Assembly: GCA_016124755.1 (NCBI GenBank)
Contig: WGNA01000006.1
Span: 219,388-283,387, forward strand
Length of the DNA: 64,000 nt
Origin: Bacteroidota bacterium
GTDB taxonomy: Bacteria; Bacteroidota; Bacteroidia; NS11-12g; UBA9320
Reading direction: 5' to 3'
Below, one piece after another: positions 45,159 to 53,993 of this stretch. Positions within the stretch are counted from its first letter, which is position 1. Every line of letters begins with the position of its first letter. Position numbers and translations under genes: made by a program. The notes under the pieces were generated by a model. It searched no databases and was not told the DNA's origin. It saw only the letters and a list, made by a program, of their open reading frames with translations.

Positions 45159-45308
45159 TTAACAAAAGTAAAGACCTGTTTACATTTGTAAATCAATCAT
45201 TAATTAACAATTGTAAAACACACTGTTGTTTACATTTGTAAAGCTGCCTTGAATTAACATCTTTTATGTGTTGGTACTCTCTCAATTTCAACACTTTACA
45301 ATTGTATT
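45159..45308. promoter_or_regulatory. operator array (TTTACAnnTGTAAA) upstream of the XRE gene
   Basis: Two exact copies of the palindrome TTTACATTTGTAAA lie at 45179-45192 and 45229-45242. A one-mismatch copy (TTAACAATTGTAAA) lies exactly midway at 45204-45217, so the three starts are spaced 25 bp each. A weaker copy is at 45159-45172 and another at 45295-45308 (TTTACAATTGTATT). On the minus strand a -7 box TACTTTTG (45163-45170) of the XRE gene is next to the first strong site. Likely autoregulatory operators. Confidence 0.75.
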
Positions 45309-45365
45309 TTTTACCGTTGTTAATAACCGGTTTGAGGGTTGAATTTCACCTGTTGAATATGATGG

Positions 45366-45373
45366 TATATTTG
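45366..45373 (+). promoter_or_regulatory. -7 box TATATTTG of the DUF6580 gene
   Basis: A perfect TAnnTTTG match 8 bp before the ATG at 45382. A transcript from it would be nearly leaderless or begin at the second ATG (45391). A -33 TTG is only present at 24 bp spacing. Confidence 0.4.
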
Positions 45374-45381
45374 CCTGCACT

Positions 45382-45957
45382 ATGAATAAGATGACCAAAG
45401 TCAAAGAGATCAGCACCATTATACTTGCCCTTTCCGTTGCCCGTTTAGCCACGACCGCTATTCCGAATCTGGAACCTATTGGAGCAGCCGCGTTATTCGG
45501 CGGAGCACTGCTTGCCAACAAATGGATGAAGTATATAATTCCGTTTATCGCACTTCTCCTCGGAGACGTGGTTTTGTCTGCATTTCTACCGGGATATGGA
45601 AGTCATTTCTCTTCCCCCACCCTAATCTTTGTTTATCTGGCATTCGGAATTACCGTTTGGATTGGCAAATCGGTGATTGGTCAGGAAGCTAAAATGTCGA
45701 ATGTGATTAAAGCTGCGGTATTTTCTTCGATTGCGTTTTTTGTGATAACCAATTTCGGTTCATGGCTGAGCTATAATACCTACCCGAAAAATTTTATGGG
45801 TTTAATGGAATGTTATGCAGCGGGTCTGGCCTTCTATAAGAATGATTTCTTCGGTAACTTTTTCCTGAACACCGTTATTGGAAATGTATTCTTCTCAACT
45901 CTTGCATTTGGTATTTACGGTTTTTATCTCCGCAAACTGAAGCCTGCTGCAATTTGA
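45382..45957 (+). CDS. DUF6580-type membrane protein (possible transporter component)
   Basis: A 191-residue integral membrane protein with five or six hydrophobic segments. The pattern PNLEPIGAAALFGGALLANKW near the start and FGSWLSYNTYPKNFMGLMECYAAGLAFYKNDFFGN near residues 123-160 resembles the DUF6580 family, related to ECF-type substrate-binding membrane proteins. The substrate is unknown. It is divergent from the XRE regulator gene, with the operator array between them, so both may be controlled together. The 243-bp gap downstream holds no gene; a 10-bp palindrome CTACCGGTAG is at 46034-46043. Confidence 0.82.
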   Translation: MNKMTKVKEISTIILALSVARLATTAIPNLEPIGAAALFGGALLANKWMKYIIPFIALLLGDVVLSAFLPGYGSHFSSPTLIFVYLAFGITVWIGKSVIGQEAKMSNVIKAAVFSSIAFFVITNFGSWLSYNTYPKNFMGLMECYAAGLAFYKNDFFGNFFLNTVIGNVFFSTLAFGIYGFYLRKLKPAAI

Positions 45958-46200
45958 GAAAGACAAATTAGTTCTAAGAATTGTGTGGCTGGGAGTTAAT
46001 CAGATTTCCCATGCGCGGGTTGAACTTATTCTGCTACCGGTAGGTGCCTTATGAATTATTCCAAGTACATCAGGTTCACTATTTTCTCAAATATTTCCTG
46101 TTCATAACTGCTGCGTTTGGCGCAGGATTTCACATAGAAAATGATTTGACCGATATCTGCAATTTGGATCCGGCATCTTAATCATTGACAATATTATTAT

Positions 46201-47403
46201 CTAAAGAATTGCCTTATCGCCGAAGGGCTGAACAAAAAGTCCTGCTCTGCATTTCGGTTCCACAAAAGTGCTTTTGGGCGGCATCACCTTATGCGCATCT
46301 GAGGTCATTGCTATTTCAGAAAAGGTGCAGGGAAACATCAGGAAGAGAAAATTTCCGTCGGATTTGAGTTGAGGCCACACGTCCCTTAACTGCGAATCCC
46401 CTTCAATAAAATCGAGTCTTTCGTCTGATCTTGAGTCATTTACACCAAACAGCTTCAATAGAATTTTTTGCTCCAATAAGTCGACATCAAGGCCGCCCCA
46501 GGAAGTTAAGGGCTTTACCACAAATGTGCCTTCCACGCATTTCAGGATCATGCTCCTGTGTTGCGATGGATGAAAGACATAATCCTCTACCTTTTGAACT
46601 GAGAAATCCTCTTCCAGTTTATTCAAAATATCTTTGGCCTGAATCCCGGTCGAGTGAAGGTAACGATGAAAAGGTCCAATGTTCAACTGGTTGGCATCCA
46701 ATACAAAGCTGAGTGCATATCGGTTTTGGAGAACTGAATTCTGTTCATACAAATTCGCAACACTGGCTATCCGGTGATGTCCATCCATTATATAAAAATC
46801 AGATATCTCCCGGAATTCGTGTTGAAGGTTTTGAAGGTGGTTGGGATCCGAAATTTTCCAGACCTCATATTGATTAGTACCTTTTGAAAACGACAGATCC
46901 GGTTCGGCTCCGGTTAAAAAGAATATTAAATCCTCAAGAGACTGACGATGATGATGCGAGAGCAGAACCGGCTCACCGATCACACCTGTTTCCCGAATTA
47001 GGGAGGAAATAAATTCTTCCCGATCGTGACGGGTGAATTCGTGCCTTCTGATATGGTCGTTCTGGTAATCTTCTATATCGCACAAACCGATAACCCCGGT
47101 GTGAGGAACTCCATCAATCGTTTGTCTGCAGATGTAAAAACTTTCTGAGAGATCCGGAACCAACACTCCCGTATCGATAAGGTCTCTCACAAATTCTCTT
47201 GAATCGGGTAAGAATTCCGTTCGTTCCTGATATTTACCAGGGAACAACAAGGGCATTTTAGTAACCCGCATATATGTCCGCGGATTGGATTGCATTTCCT
47301 GAATTATCTCCTCGTCAGAATGAAAATCGGAAGAGTGGGAAGTAACAGCTTCTACCCAATATTTATCCGGGATACATGCCCGGAATGGCATTAATTCCGG
47401 CAA
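46201..47403 (-). CDS. DUF1015 family protein
   Basis: A 400-residue protein. Family marks are MPFRACIPDK at the N-terminus, the HHHRQSLEDL region, and the signature FYIMDGHHRIASVANLY at about 212-228. DUF1015 members often accompany serine biosynthesis genes in Bacteroidota, as here: serC-serA-DUF1015 with gaps of 6 and 1 bp. The exact biochemical role has not been settled; a role linked to phosphoserine metabolism is inferred from context (a SerB-like step is otherwise missing here). Confidence 0.88.
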   Translation of the reverse strand: MPELMPFRACIPDKYWVEAVTSHSSDFHSDEEIIQEMQSNPRTYMRVTKMPLLFPGKYQERTEFLPDSREFVRDLIDTGVLVPDLSESFYICRQTIDGVPHTGVIGLCDIEDYQNDHIRRHEFTRHDREEFISSLIRETGVIGEPVLLSHHHRQSLEDLIFFLTGAEPDLSFSKGTNQYEVWKISDPNHLQNLQHEFREISDFYIMDGHHRIASVANLYEQNSVLQNRYALSFVLDANQLNIGPFHRYLHSTGIQAKDILNKLEEDFSVQKVEDYVFHPSQHRSMILKCVEGTFVVKPLTSWGGLDVDLLEQKILLKLFGVNDSRSDERLDFIEGDSQLRDVWPQLKSDGNFLFLMFPCTFSEIAMTSDAHKVMPPKSTFVEPKCRAGLFVQPFGDKAIL

Positions 47404-47404
47404 C

Positions 47405-48358
47405 TTAGTTCAGGAGGCTATTAATTTTTTCGGCCAGTTCGATACCGATTCTTTCCTGAGCTTCAACTGTGGAAGCTCCGATATGTGGAGAAAGCGAAAC
47501 GTTACGGAGCGACAAAATATCTGTGTACACAGGAGGTTCTGATTCAAAAACATCCAACGCCGCAAAGGATAGATGGCCACTTTCGAGAGCCGCTTTCAGC
47601 GCTTTTTCATCCACGACTCCTCCCCGCGCGCAATTCACAATACCAGCCCCTTTTTTCATTTGAGCTAATTCCTTCTCACCAATCAGATTTCCCGAACCGC
47701 CCGGAATATGAAGCGTAATAAAGTCGGCTTCGGAGAGTACTGCTTCCAATGGCTGACTTTTCAAAGAAACCGAGGGACCTTCCATTCCCAGTGCCGGATG
47801 CAACTTTATTTTAATACTCACCTCTTCAACAAATGCGTCGTGAGCAACCACGTTCATTCCCAATCCCAAGGCAATTCGTGCAGTCTCCTGTCCGATTCGT
47901 CCCATGCCAATTAAACCCAAAGTTTTCCCAAAGAGTTCTTTTCCTTTAGCACATTCTTTTTTAAGCTCTTTGAATTTTGAATCTCCCTCATTCGGCATTA
48001 TACGATTCGTGTAATTCAAAAAACGAAGTGCAGAAAGCAAGTGACCAAAAACCAATTCGGCAACACTGTTCGAAGATGCCGCCGGAGTGTTTACCACATG
48101 GATGCCTCTTGATTTGGCATATTCCACGTCGATGTTATCCATACCAACTCCGCCTCGTGCAATAATTTTAATATTCGGTGCTGCATCAATCAGTTCTTTT
48201 CGAACCTGAGTTGCACTTCGCACGACAATTACATCAAAGTCATTTAAACGGTTATTCAAATCCTGTTGCGGGATTGACTCCGTTTGAACCGTATGTCCTG
48301 CGGATTCTAACAATGCTTTTCCGGCAGCATCAATTCCGTCGTTTGCTAAAATTTTCAT
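47405..48358 (-). CDS. serA: D-3-phosphoglycerate dehydrogenase
   Basis: A 317-residue short-form SerA without a C-terminal ACT domain. The Rossmann motif GLIGMGRIGQETA, IIARGGVGMDNID, NCARGGVVDEKAL with the catalytic Arg, and the terminal SPHIGASTVEAQERIG with the catalytic His are all visible. It oxidises 3-phosphoglycerate to 3-phosphohydroxypyruvate, the first step in serine synthesis. It starts 6 bp after serC and is followed after 1 bp by the DUF1015 gene. Confidence 0.95.
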   Translation of the reverse strand: MKILANDGIDAAGKALLESAGHTVQTESIPQQDLNNRLNDFDVIVVRSATQVRKELIDAAPNIKIIARGGVGMDNIDVEYAKSRGIHVVNTPAASSNSVAELVFGHLLSALRFLNYTNRIMPNEGDSKFKELKKECAKGKELFGKTLGLIGMGRIGQETARIALGLGMNVVAHDAFVEEVSIKIKLHPALGMEGPSVSLKSQPLEAVLSEADFITLHIPGGSGNLIGEKELAQMKKGAGIVNCARGGVVDEKALKAALESGHLSFAALDVFESEPPVYTDILSLRNVSLSPHIGASTVEAQERIGIELAEKINSLLN

Positions 48359-48364
48359 GTCAGA

Positions 48365-49414
48365 TCAGAAGTTTTTCATTACATCAACCAGAGCTTCAAC
48401 CGATTCGAGAGACAAGGCATTGTACATAGATGCTCTGAAACCTCCAACAGAACGATGACCTTTGATTCCGCTAATTTTTGCCTCCGCACACGCCTTTAAG
48501 AATCGTTCGTTTTGCGACTCATCATTGAGCAGAAAGGTCGCATTCATTAGACTGCGATCTTCCTTGTTAACTGTTCCGCTAAATTTTTCGTTACGATCAA
48601 TTTCATTGTATAAACAATTCGCTTTGGCAATGTTGTTTTTTTCAATCTGATCGATTCCGAGTTCCTCAATCCATTTTAACGTTTGCAGTGTAACATAAAC
48701 CGCAAATACCGGAGGCGTATTAAACATAGATTCCTTATCAAGATGCACCTGATAATTCAACATAGTGGGAATTTCTCTTTCCACCCGACCAAGAATATCT
48801 TTCTTAATTACAACCAGAGTAGTTCCTGCAGGTCCAAGATTTTTCTGAGCGCCGGCATAAATGAGATCGTATTTTTTGGCGTCTATATTTCGACTAAAAA
48901 TATCTGAACTCATGTCGCACACCATTGGGATTTCACATTCCGGAGTGAAGTGAAACTGTGAACCAAAGATGGTGTTGTTGCTGGTATAATGCAGATAATC
49001 CGCATCCGAAGGAATTACAAAATCTTTGGGAATGTAGTTGTAGTTTTTGTCTTTGCTTGAAGCAATAACGCTCACTTCTCCATATCGTTTAGCTTCTTTA
49101 ATTGCGTTAGAAGCCCAGGTTCCGGTATCGATATAAGCTGCTTTTTTGTTCAGCAAATTCACAGCTGTCATTAGAAACTGCATACTGGCGCCCCCCTGAA
49201 GATACATCACATCGTAATCGTCTCCTAAATTCCAAAGTCGTTTAACAATTGCACGGGCTTCATCCATTACGGCGACGAATTCTTTTCCGCGATGTGAAAC
49301 TTCGAGAATTGATAAACCGGTTCCGGCAAAATTTTGAAGTGCTTCAACCCCTGCATTTATGGCGGACTGCGGTAATATGGCCGGTCCTGCAGAGAAATTA
49401 TGAATCTTGGTCAT
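48365..49414 (-). CDS. serC: phosphoserine aminotransferase
   Basis: A 349-residue PLP enzyme that transaminates 3-phosphohydroxypyruvate to phosphoserine. HNFSAGPAILP opens the protein, EVSHRGKEF and LQGGASMQF follow, and the PLP Lys lies in IYAGAQKNLGPAGTTLV. The C-terminus has the conserved KGHRSVGGFRASMYNA. It is first in serC-serA-DUF1015. A -7-like TACTTTTG on the minus strand at 49430-49437 is a candidate promoter element. Confidence 0.97.
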   Translation of the reverse strand: MTKIHNFSAGPAILPQSAINAGVEALQNFAGTGLSILEVSHRGKEFVAVMDEARAIVKRLWNLGDDYDVMYLQGGASMQFLMTAVNLLNKKAAYIDTGTWASNAIKEAKRYGEVSVIASSKDKNYNYIPKDFVIPSDADYLHYTSNNTIFGSQFHFTPECEIPMVCDMSSDIFSRNIDAKKYDLIYAGAQKNLGPAGTTLVVIKKDILGRVEREIPTMLNYQVHLDKESMFNTPPVFAVYVTLQTLKWIEELGIDQIEKNNIAKANCLYNEIDRNEKFSGTVNKEDRSLMNATFLLNDESQNERFLKACAEAKISGIKGHRSVGGFRASMYNALSLESVEALVDVMKNF

Positions 49415-49500
49415 TGTTCAATTTTGCGGCAAAAGTATTATTAGATTGGCAATTAACCCGAGATAGTTGCGGGCTTAATGCAAGCATAATTTCACATGTG

Positions 49501-49532
49501 ATATACCCTGAAATTATGGCGGGGTATATTTG
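49501..49532 (+). promoter_or_regulatory. inverted repeat overlapping a -7 box before the YihY gene
   Basis: ATATACCC (49501-49508) and GGGTATAT (49522-49529) are exact reverse complements 13 bp apart. The right arm overlaps a perfect -7 box TATATTTG (49525-49532). A repressor bound here would block the promoter. No -33 TTG is apparent. Confidence 0.4.
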
Positions 49533-49559
49533 TCCGTTTCAATTATGAAGTCACTATAA

Positions 49560-50501
49560 ATGCAGATCGTAAACCAACTAAAACAAAAGGTTCAGCCAAT
49601 TCTGAAATGGCTTCAAAGCATCACTTTTCCGGGTTTCCGGGGAAGATCTGTTTATCATGTCGGACGTTTTTTTATTGACTCATTGTTTGATGAAGACCTG
49701 ATGTTAAGAGCTTCATCGCTTGCCTTCAATTTTTTTTTAGCCCTCTTCCCCGCTATCATTTTTATCTTTACACTGATTGCCTATATCCCGATCGATAATT
49801 TTCAGGACGACCTGTTAAATAATATTCAAAGGCTCATGCCGAAAGATGCCTACAACGTGCTGATATCAACTATTGAAGACATCGTTCGCAATCAGAATCT
49901 GAGTCTTCTCTCTTTCGGATTTGTGTTCGCTCTTTATTTTAGCAGCAATGCGTTCTCATCTATGTTAACGGCATTCAACAAATACGTTCACAACGAGGGA
50001 AAAAGAAGTTGGTACGCAGCGAGATGGCGTTCTATCTGGCTTACGGTACTGGTTGTACTGGTCACGCTTATGATTGTGGTAATTGTTACCTATGTAAATA
50101 TCACCATCTCGTGGCTCACCGAAAAAGACTGGCTTACGCAGCAGCTTAATTATTGGTTACTTCAAATATTTCAGTACCTGTCACTTTTCGTTTTGATCTA
50201 TTTCGTTTTTGCTTCCCTGTATTTTTTTGGAAGTGCGAAGGATGCAGAATGGAGTTTTTTCAGTCCGGGATCTACCCTCGCAACCATCCTCGCTTTGATA
50301 ACCACGGCTGGATTTACACTCTATGTGAATCAGTTTAATTCTTATAATAAACTTTACGGTTCAATTGGTACCATCTTGGTTTTGATGCTGTTAATCTATT
50401 TTAACTGTATTGTTTTACTGGTTGGTTTTGAGTTGAATGCCAGTATAGATCGCGCGGAAGAGTTACAGGATTCAAAGGCTAAACTCATTAGAAAAAAGTA
50501 G
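49560..50501 (+). CDS. YihY/BrkB-type inner-membrane protein
   Basis: A 313-residue membrane protein with about six helices. Conserved features: RASSLAFNFFLALFPAIIFIFTLIAYIP near the start, the family ALYFSSNAFSSMLTAFN block, and YGSIGTILVLMLLIYFNCIVLLVGFELNA near the end. The family was formerly called RNase BN and is now considered a membrane transporter or envelope protein of uncertain function. It stands alone just upstream of tRNA-Ser. Confidence 0.92.
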   Translation: MQIVNQLKQKVQPILKWLQSITFPGFRGRSVYHVGRFFIDSLFDEDLMLRASSLAFNFFLALFPAIIFIFTLIAYIPIDNFQDDLLNNIQRLMPKDAYNVLISTIEDIVRNQNLSLLSFGFVFALYFSSNAFSSMLTAFNKYVHNEGKRSWYAARWRSIWLTVLVVLVTLMIVVIVTYVNITISWLTEKDWLTQQLNYWLLQIFQYLSLFVLIYFVFASLYFFGSAKDAEWSFFSPGSTLATILALITTAGFTLYVNQFNSYNKLYGSIGTILVLMLLIYFNCIVLLVGFELNASIDRAEELQDSKAKLIRKK

Positions 50502-50525
50502 TAAAGACAACAATTTTTTCATGTA

Positions 50526-50557
50526 TTGCTAAACCGTAAACAATTTCATTAGATTTG
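50526..50557 (+). promoter_or_regulatory. promoter for tRNA-Ser
   Basis: A TTG at 50526-50528 and a perfect -7 box TAGATTTG at 50550-50557 are 21 bp apart. The transcript would begin near 50563, about 10 nt before the tRNA. Confidence 0.55.
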
Positions 50558-50573
50558 CACGCCTAAAACCTAA

Positions 50574-50759
<186 letters not shown>

Positions 50760-50779
<20 letters not shown>

Positions 50780-50807
50780 TAGCCCACCTCTTCGGGATCG
50801 CGAGGCT
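50760..50807. repeat. 48-bp direct repeat, copy 1
   Basis: This 48-bp segment recurs at 50906-50953 with two mismatches. Its first part is the reverse complement of the tRNA-Ser trailer; the second part contains CTTCGGGATCGCGAGGCT. It lies in a gene-free stretch (50662-50977) that otherwise shows no coding potential. Confidence 0.8.
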
Positions 50808-50905
50808 TTGCCGAGCAATCCGACCCTATTGGGTAGGTGAATTATTTTGTTGGTTAGAGTTGGAAAACACTTTCTGAACTTTCCGTTATTACCTTTAAAA
50901 ACCGT

Positions 50906-50953
50906 GTGAGGCTTTTGATTATTCTTAGCCCACCTCTTCGGGATCGCGAGGCT
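50906..50953. repeat. 48-bp direct repeat, copy 2
   Basis: Second copy of the segment at 50760-50807 (46 of 48 positions identical), 146 bp further on and in the same orientation. It ends 24 bp before the stop of the trypsin-like protease gene, so it may also affect that gene's transcript end. Confidence 0.8.
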
Positions 50954-50977
50954 AAAATTGAAAACCAAATTGTCAAT

Positions 50978-51820
50978 TTAGCGGTTCATCTCCTCCATCT
51001 TTTGTTGAATCCAATCCTGAAAAACAGAGACCCGTGTGAATCCGCAAATGGATCCGTAGTAACCATTATTAATCGACATGGTAAAATGACAGCTAACATT
51101 GATACCAATAAGTTCCCATTGATCTATTCTTTTTCTGAAAGCTCCACCACCGCTATCACCTCCGTTAACCATAATTTCCAATTCCTTTGGCTCCGAACTA
51201 CCGGTTCTGTTGATACTGCTGTCTTCAGGAGAGTCGAAATCACTCAACAACATTGAAAACCGGTCGTTGATTTTCATTCCGGAAAGACTGTCAATTATAT
51301 TCTCACCGGCCAGTTTACCACCAATCTTAGAGGAAATTGCATCAACCGGAAAGGCGGGTTTGTATATGCCATACCCGACTTCTACAATTTCATTATGGAG
51401 TTCATCAAAAGAACGATTCATTGAACATGGCTCTATTCCCGTAACTTCATCCTTTAGTTTTACAACAGCAATATCATAAGATCCTCTTGTGGAGCTATCC
51501 AGATACACCGGATGTATGATTACCTGAGAAACAGAATAGCTCTTTCCGCCAAAAGCAAAAGTGAATTTGTTGAAGTCTCCTAGTGGCTTTTTATTTCCAA
51601 AAAAGATGTGGGCCGCTGTGAGTACAAACCTCTTGTTTATCAAAACTCCGGAAGCAGTTGGTCTAGGTTGCGCGTTAAAAAATGCTTGTCCTACACAGTC
51701 AAACTGACTCTGATTTGCAAGTTCCCGGTACTTTTCAATCGATTTGTCGTGCCGGTAAATTCCGCAGAAAAAAAGAAAAAGTACTAGTATTAATAAAACA
51801 AATTTCAATGTTGATCTCAT
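50978..51820 (-). CDS. trypsin-like serine protease (S1 family)
   Basis: A 280-residue protein with an N-terminal signal or anchor (residues 5-20). The chymotrypsin-fold triad is complete: His71 in FVLTAAHIF, Asp116 in SYDIAVVKL and Ser223 in NGGDSGGGAF. The oxyanion Gly motif is present, and the substrate pocket residue six before the Ser cannot be read with certainty. It acts in the periplasm or outside. It is probably monocistronic; the gap to the PLP enzyme gene is 90 bp. Confidence 0.9.
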   Translation of the reverse strand: MRSTLKFVLLILVLFLFFCGIYRHDKSIEKYRELANQSQFDCVGQAFFNAQPRPTASGVLINKRFVLTAAHIFFGNKKPLGDFNKFTFAFGGKSYSVSQVIIHPVYLDSSTRGSYDIAVVKLKDEVTGIEPCSMNRSFDELHNEIVEVGYGIYKPAFPVDAISSKIGGKLAGENIIDSLSGMKINDRFSMLLSDFDSPEDSSINRTGSSEPKELEIMVNGGDSGGGAFRKRIDQWELIGINVSCHFTMSINNGYYGSICGFTRVSVFQDWIQQKMEEMNR

Positions 51821-51910
51821 AATTAATGCACTTGATAAACAGATTCAATTATTGAATAATCCGTGGCATTCGTACGCCGTACATTTTGCTTAATACGGTA
51901 GATACTGTTT

Positions 51911-53302
51911 TTAATTCCCAAGAATATCGGTTAATGCCGTGTTCATCTTTATCACGTCCTGAAGTCGTGTACTCAGGTGAGGAGTAACCCGAATCCCTTT
52001 GATTACCGGATGCTCTATGGCAACCGTAAAAATGGAGTATTGATCTTTAAGCTTTGAAGCCAATACAGATGGTGAAATGAACTTTATTGAAAAGGTGGAA
52101 ATGGCTCCTCCTCTTTCCGGGTCATCCGGACAAAGCAGACTAAATTTTTCATTTTTTGTGAGGTCAGTTAGTGATCCCGACATCCTGATAAATTCCTCAT
52201 CTTTATCAAAACCATGAGTCTTCGCAATGTTTAAAAGGGCTTTTTTATTACCGATCCAAATCCATTTCAAATACCTAAGTCTGTTTAATCGTGCTTCAGC
52301 CCCTATTGATTCCAGTTCATTAATACAGTTCGGAATCGTCATTATTGACTGAACCGGCCGTGTTCCCTGATGTTCGAATTTCTTAATACTTGTTTTTGAA
52401 GTCCCGGTATCTCCTGTTAATGGCCAGAATTTCTCAATGTGTTTTCTATTCATAAATAAGACACCAACACCCAAAGGATTGCACAACCATTTATGCAAAC
52501 TACTCCCGACAACATCGGCTCCGGCAGTCCTCATTTCGCCAATCGATGTTGTTGTATGTGATAAACTGTGTGCTGAATCAACTACCAGGATGATATTTGG
52601 GTGTTGAGTTTTAATTGCAGTGAGTAGCGGGATTATTGGAAGAAGGTGACCCGTATAATTAATCAGATGTGTAATCAGGATCATCTTCGTTTTGGGTGTG
52701 ATGTTTTTTAAGTAGCAACGAATCAACTCCTCATCATTTGAAGGATTGCAGGATACTTCCACCCGGTTCAATGAAATACTAAAACGCTCTTTGACTTGCA
52801 AAATAGCCTCATTCATACTTCCGTAATCCTGATCCCCATACAACAGTTCGTCTCCCGCTTGCCAGGGAAATCCCATTATAGCGATGTTGAGACTTTCGGT
52901 TGTGTTGCGCGTAAATGCCAGTTCATCGGTTTCAACCTTCTGGTAATCGGCGTAAATTTTTCGAACTTTCTCTATTTCATTTTCCTGCTCCCGACGCATG
53001 AAAAGACTTGTGTCCCGATTAATGCGCTCGCTAAACTGATGTTGAAGAAGCATGGTTTCAATTGAAGAATGACTGAAATACCCATGTTCCAGATTGGTAA
53101 TTCCCTCAGGTCTTGGGTACAAATCTGCAACCTGACTCCAAAACTCTTCGTTGTTTGGACGTTTATTTTGAAAAGACTTAATGCGCCCCAAATACGGTGA
53201 AGCTAATTCCGAATTGGCACTCACTGCACTAACTGATGATTTTTTAGAAAGCAACCCCATTATACCGAGACTGCTTAATGAAATAAACTGCTTGCGTTCC
53301 AC
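51911..53302 (-). CDS. secreted or exported PLP-dependent aminotransferase class V protein
   Basis: A 463-residue fold type I PLP enzyme of the class V/isopenicillin N epimerase-like group. TRNTTESLNIA binds the phosphate, VDSAHSLSH holds the Asp242 that contacts the pyridine nitrogen, and Lys271 in SSLHKWLCNPLG forms the Schiff base. The N-terminus MERKQFISLSSLGIMGLLS resembles a Tat-type signal with RK in place of RR, so the enzyme may be exported, which is unusual for a PLP enzyme. Substrate unknown. Confidence 0.88.
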   Translation of the reverse strand: MERKQFISLSSLGIMGLLSKKSSVSAVSANSELASPYLGRIKSFQNKRPNNEEFWSQVADLYPRPEGITNLEHGYFSHSSIETMLLQHQFSERINRDTSLFMRREQENEIEKVRKIYADYQKVETDELAFTRNTTESLNIAIMGFPWQAGDELLYGDQDYGSMNEAILQVKERFSISLNRVEVSCNPSNDEELIRCYLKNITPKTKMILITHLINYTGHLLPIIPLLTAIKTQHPNIILVVDSAHSLSHTTTSIGEMRTAGADVVGSSLHKWLCNPLGVGVLFMNRKHIEKFWPLTGDTGTSKTSIKKFEHQGTRPVQSIMTIPNCINELESIGAEARLNRLRYLKWIWIGNKKALLNIAKTHGFDKDEEFIRMSGSLTDLTKNEKFSLLCPDDPERGGAISTFSIKFISPSVLASKLKDQYSIFTVAIEHPVIKGIRVTPHLSTRLQDVIKMNTALTDILGN

Positions 53303-53314
53303 ACAAGCAAATTA

Positions 53315-53341
53315 GAAAAATTTCTTTTGGCGAAATTTTTC
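53315..53341. terminator. AT-rich hairpin between heme oxygenase and PLP gene
   Basis: GAAAAATTTC (53315-53324) and GAAATTTTTC (53332-53341) are exact reverse complements around TTTTGGC. It overlaps the heme oxygenase stop and could terminate that gene; it could equally be an operator for the PLP gene 13 bp further on. Confidence 0.45.
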
Positions 53342-53894
53342 AGGAATAAGATCCAAGATAGTTGAAAGCTATCCCGGCCCCTTCAATTACTTTATCGTGA
53401 TCCGATTCTTCAATCAGTTCGAGTTCTGCACAAAATGCTCTGAAATTAACAGACACATCTGCCATTGCCTGCATAAATGCTCGTTGATTATCGGGTATTC
53501 CCGCACCTATTTTATCCAGAATTACCTGACTTCCCATTGATGATCCCAACAAGACATATCCGACTCCGATCACAACCGGTTTTGAATTCTCAATCTCCGG
53601 CAAAGTGAAAGCATGTTGTGCATCGTTTAAATCTTTCCTTAACGAATTAAGTGTTCCGGCCAAAGCTTTCAATGAAGGGGTTTCCTCCATCCACAAATCC
53701 CGGTTTTTAGTTACGAATTCAATCAGATTTCCCTGAGCTATCAGATTATTTTTATATCGATCTGCAATTTGTTCGTCCCAGGCTTTTCCTCTGAACAAGT
53801 GCATCAAAGGACTCGCAGCTTCCGTTTTACTGTGCATTTCCCTTGTTTCATCCCGCAATCGCTGACGTAATCCGTTCTTCGCTTCAACTGTCAT
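53340..53894 (-). CDS. biliverdin-producing heme oxygenase (BphO-like)
   Basis: A 184-residue heme oxygenase from the ATG at 53894. LRDETREMHSKTEA holds the proximal His, and VGYVLLGSSMGSQVI on the distal helix has the Gly-rich stretch that contacts heme. It opens heme to biliverdin, CO and iron. A longer frame begins at 53936, but a perfect -7 box (TAGCTTTG on the minus strand, 53903-53910) lies inside that extension, which favours 53894. No phytochrome gene is visible nearby, so iron release is the likelier role. Confidence 0.85.
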   Translation of the reverse strand: MTVEAKNGLRQRLRDETREMHSKTEAASPLMHLFRGKAWDEQIADRYKNNLIAQGNLIEFVTKNRDLWMEETPSLKALAGTLNSLRKDLNDAQHAFTLPEIENSKPVVIGVGYVLLGSSMGSQVILDKIGAGIPDNQRAFMQAMADVSVNFRAFCAELELIEESDHDKVIEGAGIAFNYLGSYS

Positions 53895-53993
53895 ATAGGT
53901 CGCAAAGCTAATGTAGAATTGATCTAAATAAAACAAACATTCACCTCTAATTTTTAATCCGGTTTTGTAATAGTGTCTTACTTACTTTGAATC

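Noticed and set aside
45179..45242. CRISPR-like short repeats
   Set aside because: The repeated units are 14-bp palindromes upstream of a regulator gene; operator sites explain them.
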